A DNA stretch of 64,000 nt, taken from Zea mays (Eukaryota; Streptophyta; Magnoliopsida; Poales; Poaceae). Position 1 is the stretch's first letter, and every line of letters starts with the position of its first letter. This document shows positions 56,605 through 64,000 of this stretch, piece after piece. Under the pieces are notes generated by a model. It was not told where the DNA came from. It worked only from the letters and a program-made list of their open reading frames with translations, and made no database searches. The stretch is taken from the NCBI RefSeq assembly GCF_902167145.1, contig NC_050097.1, positions 40,036,095 to 40,100,094 of the forward strand, written 5' to 3'. Position numbers and translations under genes: made by a program.

Positions 56605-58237
56605 ACACTGACCACTCCCCTACTGCCCTTGCCCCTTTCGGGTAAGGTAGTCCTCCACTAGCTTTCCTAATTAGTCAGCCAAGGGCGTCCCATTAAACCC
56701 TTGTGGTAGCACTGTTTTCCCGGGTGGTTCTCCATGTTCCAATTAACATAATGATCTTATCATGAACAGTAATAATAAATAAAAGTGTAATCATAATTAA
56801 TGTATCTTCATACCCAAAACCACATAAAGCACTAGCAAGTACTACCCAAAAAGTTCAGTGGTAAACAAGGTATAAAGATAGTCAAAACTAGGGTAACCTA
56901 TTAGGTCCCATCAAAATTAACCTATGCAGATCATTATGATTAATTAGAACATGAGTGGGTAAAAAGAAGTGATCAAGGGCACAACTTGCCTGGGACTTGA
57001 GATTCCAGGTGACAGGATGAACTTCAGGTGACACGTGACCTCACGCTAGTCGTAGCAATACAAACAAGCAGTGTATAGACAAAATTAACATCACACCAAA
57101 CATGTAAACAAAATACATAATAATAATCTACTCATTAAAATAAGATTCTAGAAACAGAAATCATTAATTTTGGAGTTACGGATTCTAAGTTATGAATTTA
57201 TGAAGTTAATAAGCATCTAGAATAGATTAATCCAAATGAATAATTTTAATTTAAGTTTTATGGTTAAACAATGTTACTAGTTGATAGACAATGTTAATAC
57301 AAAATTATTGCAACTGGAATTACTCAATTTGGAGTTAAAATGAATTAACTATGAATTTCACAAGTTTCTGGCATTTATTTTCTCATTAAAAATCATTTTC
57401 TATTTATTTTTACTGGGTTTCCTAATTCTCTGGACTGGGCACACAAAACCAGAGGAGCACAGGGTTTAATTTATAAGATTTCCTAGACTCAGAATTCACC
57501 CGCGCGGACAGCGGGTTTATTGCATAGAAACATAAGGGTTCTTTTGCAAAATGTGCTGGCTGAAGTGGTATCTTCGACTGTGGACCGTTGGATCACGATC
57601 GAGCGGAACAGATTAGATCGGCGGAAGGTTATAATCCGATATGCGTTCACTGCCCTAGGATCAAAGATCGATGGCCCGAAATCGTCCACACATTGTTGTC
57701 ATCCGAACCACACGTCGGGCGAACAACGGCATAGATTCTATGCATCGAAGGTGTATCGCTATTTTCTAATCCGGGCCGTCCACACAGAGATCTAGGGTTG
57801 AGCGATTGTCTTCCTTCTCTAGCGTGCCCGACGGCGGCGCAACGCATCACCGTGGCGACGCAACCACTGGCAACCTGACCAATCAACCCAATTGCCCTAC
57901 CCTAAACGCTAAGCGGTGCAAATGGAAGGGGTGGAGGTGCAGAACCAATTGGAGACCATCCTACCTGAAACAGAGGTGACAGTCATGCTGCCCACGGCAC
58001 GGGGCGGATTGGTGAGCGCCGACGTGCAATTGTCGGTGTCCCAACCACGGCACATGCCTGACGAGGCCACATACGTGCGCGGCGAAGTCCCGCGATGCAC
58101 TAGCACCACCCATCGTGGTCGGTAGGTCATCCCACGGGTGCGCCAACGGTGGTGGCGCCGGTTTCCCTCACTGCACCATGGCGAAGCCGCTCCCGTGGTG
58201 CGATGCAAGCGTGGAGGTCACGGGGCGTCGGGTCCAA

Positions 58238-58247
58238 CTTTTATACA
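58238..58247 (-). promoter_or_regulatory. TATA box of LARD-2 3' LTR
   Basis: The minus strand reads TGTATAAAAG. It lies about 1.24 kb from the outer LTR start, leaving about 2.6 kb of LTR downstream. Repeated at 63453-63462. Confidence 0.65.
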
Positions 58248-59486
58248 CAGAGAGACCGAGTCCAGGTCATGATTACCGCAGAGTTTGTTGAGGCCAACAG
58301 CGAGGATTCCGGCGGCATCTGTTGCGGGCGGCGTTGGTTCGCTACCGAGAAGCATGAAGAAGCTGACAGCTCGGCCCCACAGGCAGAGACAGAGCAGGCA
58401 CGCGCGGATCAGCAGAAGGACAGGGACTGAGCAAACACGGAGCCGCCCGGCGACATGGAGAAGGTCCCGCCAGAGGAGGCTAGTGGGCTGGGGCTAATTG
58501 CTGCACTGCACCAGGACTCCGCGCCATGGTCAACCGCGGGCAAATCAAGACCACAGCGGTGGCCTCTTCCGTCACGCTGTCCCATGGCGAGATGAGCACG
58601 AGCCTGAGAGGATTCCGCGACGACCAAGGAAATCGGCGCCCACGCGAGGTTTGTTGCCAGAAATCCGATTCCATAGCCGGATGCAGAGTTGGGAGATGCA
58701 CCTGACCAGTGGGGCCCATCGAGCATAGACAGACCAAGGCATTTTTGCGATCTAGGGGAGGGAGTGAGTTCCCAGGATGGGCCAACGCGGGGTTGGTTGA
58801 GTACGGGCCGCGTAGGAATAATGGGCCACGCGGGTTTGAGAAGTGGGCCGACTAGTTTAGGGGAAATGGCCCAAGCGTTGGTTTTCTTTATCTTTTTCTT
58901 TTCCTTTTCAATTTTGCAATTCTTTCCGAATTTCCAACTTTGGTTTTAAAATTCAAATTTGTTGATGAGTTTCACACACATATTAAGTGCACAAATAAGA
59001 GTGTCAACATGAAGGAATATAATTATTCGCGTATATTTTCCATTATAGTGCATATTCTTTTCCTTCTTTTCTCCTTTCTTTTCTCCTTCCCTTTCCAAAT
59101 TTAGGTTTAAATACCTATTTCACCATTTGTATATTCCTATTATTATTATTTTTAAATGCACAATCAAATAAACCCCAACATGATGCAAACTGTATAAATA
59201 TTTATTATTATCTCATTTAAGTATCATATTTTAAATATGCAAATTCACATACACAAAAATAGTTGCTTTTAAGAGGAGCAAATTTCTAGTGTACAACCTT
59301 TACTAAAAGATGCTTTATCTAAATTTTATAGTTTAAATAAAAGAGGGAAACTAATTCATATAGATGTCCTTTATTAGAAAACATGTTTATTTTGTAAAAA
59401 AAAGAAGATTCTTTTCTAGGGGATTTACTCAAAAAAAAATTGGAGAGTTTTACTAAATTCTTAAGACAAGATTTTGAGGTGTTACA

Positions 59487-60851
59487 AATCCTACCCCCCT
59501 TAAAAGAAATCTCGTCCTCGAGATTTGTAAGAAGAGGGATATAGAAGGATTGGTTTGTAATTTAGCTTCTAGTTGTTTTTAATAGGAGAGGGATCTAGAT
59601 AGGTTGATTTGTGGTTTATCTTTTAGTTTCTAAATGGTCCAAATACAAAAAGCTCCTTTTTTTGTAGCAAGGGAAATATAAGCATCTTCGATATCAAGGC
59701 AAGGTGAAATTAGGTTAAAGCGAGGATAGGTCGGATTAAGAAAGAGTACGGTAAGGAAAGACTCCATCCAAGAGTGTGGATTTTGATTCCTTTGAAGATC
59801 CAACTTGATCTTTGAAGACTTGAGTTGATGCTTATCCTTCCTTGATGACATTGATCCCCTTCGGTTTTCGTTCTTGAAGTGGTTATCCGAATTAAGGACA
59901 GATGGTTAAGATATATGTGAGTAGGATGGATTATGTGGTGTAGGTAGGTTAGAATCTCTTGCTAGGTTAAAATCGAGGGGTTATGCAACTATCGGATGGT
60001 TAAGGTAGTTGCATGTGGCCTAAGTTGATCTATCGTTCTTAATTTAGTGCAGGGTGGACTAAGTTAAGACATGTTCTATAGGAGTAGAGTCTAATCTATT
60101 TCATCAGTATTATCTAACATGTTTGATAAGTCACTTTAGATTAGATCAGATCTAGGTTAGATTGGTATGACTAGTTTGACTAGATAAGATCTAATTAATT
60201 TGCATTAGATCATGGTTGTTAAACTAGGGTGGATAAGTATGCTTATTGGGGTAAGATGAATCCATAAGGATAAGGTTGAATCTTTTGAGGTCAGATAGAT
60301 CTATTAGGATAAGATAAATCTTTTCAAGATAAGATGAGAATCTATATATATATTTTTTTAGGATAAGATGGATCTATGAGTGTAGGATAGACTTTTTCAA
60401 GATAAGATGGATTTTGCCAGGCTAGATTCTTTGATGAGGGATAACCTAGTTCATTTAGATATTTTTATAACCGTTTTTTTCTATATGTATATGCAGATGT
60501 GATTGTGGACATTATTCCACAACTAATCACACTCAATCAAAGATCCAAATCAAACAAGTATCATAAGAACAAACATTCAAGCATACAAATACCTATAAAA
60601 ATAGTTTTGTTTTTGTTCCTAAGAGTAGGTCTCCTATTCCTAAAGTCACTTTAGGCACATGATTTCAAAGTGTGAAATCCACATTTGTCTTTAGAATGAA
60701 AAGGTAAGAATAATCAGAGTAAAGCGGAAATAGATGAGAAAAGATTAAGAAAAGTTTAGAAAAGAATCAGAGTAGCAAGGGTAAGTAAAGAATGGTTGTC
60801 CAGTTCTATCTAGGTTTCGTCCTACAGTCAACATTGCTCTGATACCACTTC
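59487..60851 (-). other. LARD-2 internal region (1365 bp, non-coding)
   Basis: AT-rich with imperfect GATAAGATGGAT/GATTAGATC repetition (about 60060-60430) and no coding frame. The minus strand next to the 3' LTR reads CTTTTAAGGGGGTAGGATT, the polypurine tract. Just upstream of it is an ATCTCGAGGACGAGATTTC palindrome, also seen in variant form in LARD-1 (ATCTCGGGACGAGATTC). Confidence 0.75.
60836..60847 (-). other. LARD-2 primer-binding site (tRNA-Met type)
   Basis: The minus strand reads TGGTATCAGAGC, four bases inside the 5' LTR. Confidence 0.9.
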
Positions 60852-61660
60852 TGTCACACCCGGATTTTAGGGGTCCAAAACCCGGGCGCGAACATAAACA
60901 CCAGGTGTGCTGGGACCAAGTCTCACACATATGATGCATAGTGGCACAGGATCGAATGTCACATCTTTACTATATAACAGGAGTTCTGTACAAAAATAAT
61001 TAAATAATTACATCATATGAGGAAACGATCCAGCAACCCAAAGTTGACTGGGAGACGACGGCCTAGACCACTCACGAACTCATCACAGCATCCTCCACGC
61101 GCCTCATCCTGTGGTACCTGCTCTTGACCTGTGGGGGGGGGGTGTGAGACAGCAAGAGTGAGCTCACATACGTTCATCGCTCAACAAGTTGTGGGGAATA
61201 ATGTGAATGAACTCGCCAAAGGTGGGAGCTCACGTGAAGTGTAAGGCTTACCAAAGAGAATGGTTAGAGCTGAGCATTGCTTTTAAAGTTGGTCAAAAAT
61301 TTATTAGCAATTACTAAGTATAAGTAAATACCAACCCAATTAAATAGTAGAACAAAAGTAACAACATCACCTGTACAACATCACCTGCGATGCAATGCAT
61401 ATGACAAATTGAGTTTAATTCCATAATTTAATCATGTGAGTGTCCGAGCCGCTCATGACCGTGAGCACGGCTAGTATACCAGTTTTACACTCTGCAGAGG
61501 TTGCGCATCTTTACCCACAAGTCATATTACCCATCTGCCAAGGGATCGCGACTTCCCATACACCTCTACCGAGGAGGTGAGGCAGGGTAACACTACGAGG
61601 CCTTTACAAAGTTCCACTAGCTTCAGAAAACCCGCTACAGTTTATAGGAAGCTCCAATGC

Positions 61661-61819
61661 AGGAATCCCTTGCAGGACCGCCATCACAGCAAAATCCTCC
61701 CGAGGGCCTCCCCAGGAATCCCTTGCAGGACCGCCATCACAGCAAAATCCTCCCGAGGGCCTTCCCAGGAATCCCTTGCAGGACCGCCATCACAGCAAAA
61801 TCCTCCCGAGGGCCTCCCT
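61661..61819 (-). repeat. Tandem repeat, 3 x 53 bp, in LARD-2 5' LTR
   Basis: Second copy of 56446-56604. Confidence 0.93.
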
Positions 61820-63452
61820 ACACTGACCACTCCCCTACTGCCCTTGCCCCTTTCGGGTAAGGTAGTCCTCCACTAGCTTTCCTAATTAGTCAGCCAAGGG
61901 CGTCCCATTAAACCCTTGTGGTAGCACTGTTTTCCCGGGTGGTTCTCCATGTTCCAATTAACATAATGATCTTATCATGAACAGTAATAATAAATAAAAG
62001 TGTAATCATAATTAATGTATCTTCATACCCAAAACCACATAAAGCACTAGCAAGTACTACCCAAAAAGTTCAGTGGTAAACAAGGTATAAAGATAGTCAA
62101 AACTAGGGTAACCTATTAGGTCCCATCAAAATTAACCTATGCAGATCATTATGATTAATTAGAACATGAGTGGGTAAAAAGAAGTGATCAAGGGCACAAC
62201 TTGCCTGGGACTTGAGATTCCAGGTGACAGGATGAACTTCAGGTGACACGTGACCTCACGCTAGTCGTAGCAATACAAACAAGCAGTGTATAGACAAAAT
62301 TAACATCACACCAAACATGTAAACAAAATACATAATAATAATCTACTCATTAAAATAAGATTCTAGAAACAGAAATCATTAATTTTGGAGTTACGGATTC
62401 TAAGTTATGAATTTATGAAGTTAATAAGCATCTAGAATAGATTAATCCAAATGAATAATTTTAATTTAAGTTTTATGGTTAAACAATGTTACTAGTTGAT
62501 AGACAATGTTAATACAAAATTATTGCAACTGGAATTACTCAATTTGGAGTTAAAATGAATTAACTATGAATTTCACAAGTTTCTGGCATTTATTTTCTCA
62601 TTAAAAATCATTTTCTATTTATTTTTACTGGGTTTCCTAATTCTCTGGACTGGGCACACAAAACCAGAGGAGCACAGGGTTTAATTTATAAGATTTCCTA
62701 GACTCAGAATTCACCCGCGCGGACAGCGGGTTTATTGCATAGAAACATAAGGGTTCTTTTGCAAAATGTGCTGGCTGAAGTGGTATCTTCGACTGTGGAC
62801 CGTTGGATCACGATCGAGCGGAACAGATTAGATCGGCGGAAGGTTATAATCCGATATGCGTTCACTGCCCTAGGATCAAAGATCGATGGCCCGAAATCGT
62901 CCACACATTGTTGTCATCCGAACCACACGTCGGGCGAACAACGGCATAGATTCTATGCATCGAAGGTGTATCGCTATTTTCTAATCCGGGCCGTCCACAC
63001 AGAGATCTAGGGTTGAGCGATTGTCTTCCTTCTCTAGCGTGCCCGACGGCGGCGCAACGCATCACCGTGGCGACGCAACCACTGGCAACCTGACCAATCA
63101 ACCCAATTGCCCTACCCTAAACGCTAAGCGGTGCAAATGGAAGGGGTGGAGGTGCAGAACCAATTGGAGACCATCCTACCTGAAACAGAGGTGACAGTCA
63201 TGCTGCCCACGGCACGGGGCGGATTGGTGAGCGCCGACGTGCAATTGTCGGTGTCCCAACCACGGCACATGCCTGACGAGGCCACATACGTGCGCGGCGA
63301 AGTCCCGCGATGCACTAGCACCACCCATCGTGGTCGGTAGGTCATCCCACGGGTGCGCCAACGGTGGTGGCGCCGGTTTCCCTCACTGCACCATGGCGAA
63401 GCCGCTCCCGTGGTGCGATGCAAGCGTGGAGGTCACGGGGCGTCGGGTCCAA

Positions 63453-63462
63453 CTTTTATACA
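63453..63462 (-). promoter_or_regulatory. TATA box of LARD-2 5' LTR
   Basis: TGTATAAAAG on the minus strand, the copy expected to drive element transcription. Confidence 0.65.
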
Positions 63463-64000
63463 CAGAGAGACCGAGTCCAGGTCATGATTACCGCAGAGTT
63501 TGTTGAGGCCAACAGCGAGGATTCCGGCGGCATCTGTTGCGGGCGGCGTTGGTTCGCTACCGAGAAGCATGAAGAAGCTGACAGCTCGGCCCCACAGGCA
63601 GAGACAGAGCAGGCACGCGCGGATCAGCAGAAGGACAGGGACTGAGCAAACACGGAGCCGCCCGGCGACATGGAGAAGGTCCCGCCAGAGGAGGCTAGTG
63701 GGCTGGGGCTAATTGCTGCACTGCACCAGGACTCCGCGCCATGGTCAACCGCGGGCAAATCAAGACCACAGCGGTGGCCTCTTCCGTCACGCTGTCCCAT
63801 GGCGAGATGAGCACGAGCCTGAGAGGATTCCGCGACGACCAAGGAAATCGGCGCCCACGCGAGGTTTGTTGCCAGAAATCCGATTCCATAGCCGGATGCA
63901 GAGTTGGGAGATGCACCTGACCAGTGGGGCCCATCGAGCATAGACAGACCAAGGCATTTTTGCGATCTAGGGGAGGGAGTGAGTTCCCAGGATGGGCCAA

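Larger units (their letters stand above)
55638..59486 (-). repeat. LARD-2 3' LTR (3849 bp)
   Basis: TGTCACACCCGG at the left and GAGGTGTTACA at the right. Contains three 53-bp tandem repeats (56446-56604), a GC-rich segment 57780-58860 and a minus-strand TATA box at 58238-58247. Short frames here are unsupported. Confidence 0.93.
55638..64000 (-). mobile_element. LARD-2: non-autonomous LTR element with about 3.85-kb LTRs (right end off window)
   Basis: LTR 55638-59486, internal 59487-60851, second LTR from 60852 to the window end and beyond. On the minus strand it starts TGTAACACC and ends GGGTGTGACA, with an exact tRNA-Met primer-binding site next to the right LTR and a purine tract next to the left LTR. 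The 1365-bp internal region is non-coding. By eye the overlapping 3.15 kb of the two LTRs differ by two substitutions and one G. The termini and PBS suggest a Tekay/Del-type parent. Confidence 0.92.
60852..64000 (-). repeat. LARD-2 5' LTR (partial, 3149 bp visible)
   Basis: Matches 55638-58785. The 53-bp repeats are at 61661-61819 and the TATA box at 63453-63462. The rest of U3 and the right TSD are outside the window. Confidence 0.93.

Noticed and set aside
56362..56661. Frame with a repeated peptide (CRTAITAKSSRG-like) in LARD-2
   Set aside because: It comes from the 53-bp DNA repeat read in different frames. The period is not a multiple of three, so there is no protein-level repeat.
57780..58860. 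GC-rich short frames in LARD-2 as a captured host gene
   Set aside because: All frames are short (under about 105 codons), lie on both strands and show no recognisable domain or splice structure.
1..64000. Host genes, tRNA, rRNA or microRNA genes in the window
   Set aside because: Every stretch can be assigned to a transposable element. I found no cloverleaf tRNA or rRNA sequence, and the Met-tRNA-like 12-mers are primer-binding sites.

Overview
This window is intergenic DNA from a large grass genome, almost certainly maize (Zea mays). Nearly every base belongs to an LTR retrotransposon or a small DNA transposon, and the copies are inserted into one another. I recognise two copies of a Huck-type Ty3/gypsy element (Tat lineage), three Sireviruses (Ty1/copia, Opie/Ji/Giepum group), two non-autonomous elements with very long LTRs (LARDs, with Tekay/Del-like termini) and one hAT-type MITE. 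I see no host protein gene, tRNA, rRNA or CRISPR array. Family names come from recognised sequence and are my recall; element boundaries, target-site duplications (TSDs) and reading-frame breaks are read directly from the sequence.

Layout, left to right. Sirevirus A (+ strand; its 5' half lies off the window) runs 1-2413 and resumes 29793-32900. Huck-1 (- strand, 2414-29787, TSD ATATT) splits A three bases after the codons of its YVDD reverse-transcriptase motif. LARD-1 (- strand, 14565-28642, TSD GACGT) sits inside the 5' LTR of Huck-1. A is itself inserted in Huck-2 (- strand, visible part 32901-40552). Sirevirus B (+ strand) begins at 40553, also inside Huck-2. It carries a hAT MITE in its 5' LTR (40820-41351, TSD TGCACCGG), an intact Sirevirus C in its gag (43480-52468, TSD GTTAC) and LARD-2 in its reverse transcriptase (55638 to beyond the window). 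The deepest stack is four levels: Huck-2 > A > Huck-1 > LARD-1.

LTR comparison by eye gives relative ages that fit the nesting. Huck-1 LTRs differ at about 2% of sites, LARD-1 LTRs at about 0.4%, and the LTRs of C and LARD-2 at under 0.1%.

The most interesting content is in the Huck elements. Between pol and the 3' LTR, Huck-1 carries an antisense gene with its own TATA box, five exons and four short GT-AG introns. Its frame is conserved across all splice junctions but is now broken by four nonsense codons. Huck-2 has a different, shorter antisense cassette at the same place. Both Huck copies share a TAG at the protease/reverse transcriptase boundary. Huck-1 has lost both RNase H domains and the integrase core, whereas Huck-2 keeps two consecutive RNase H-like domains. 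Sirevirus C has intact gag and pol, near-identical LTRs, a primer-binding site and a polypurine tract, so it is a candidate for a recently active element.
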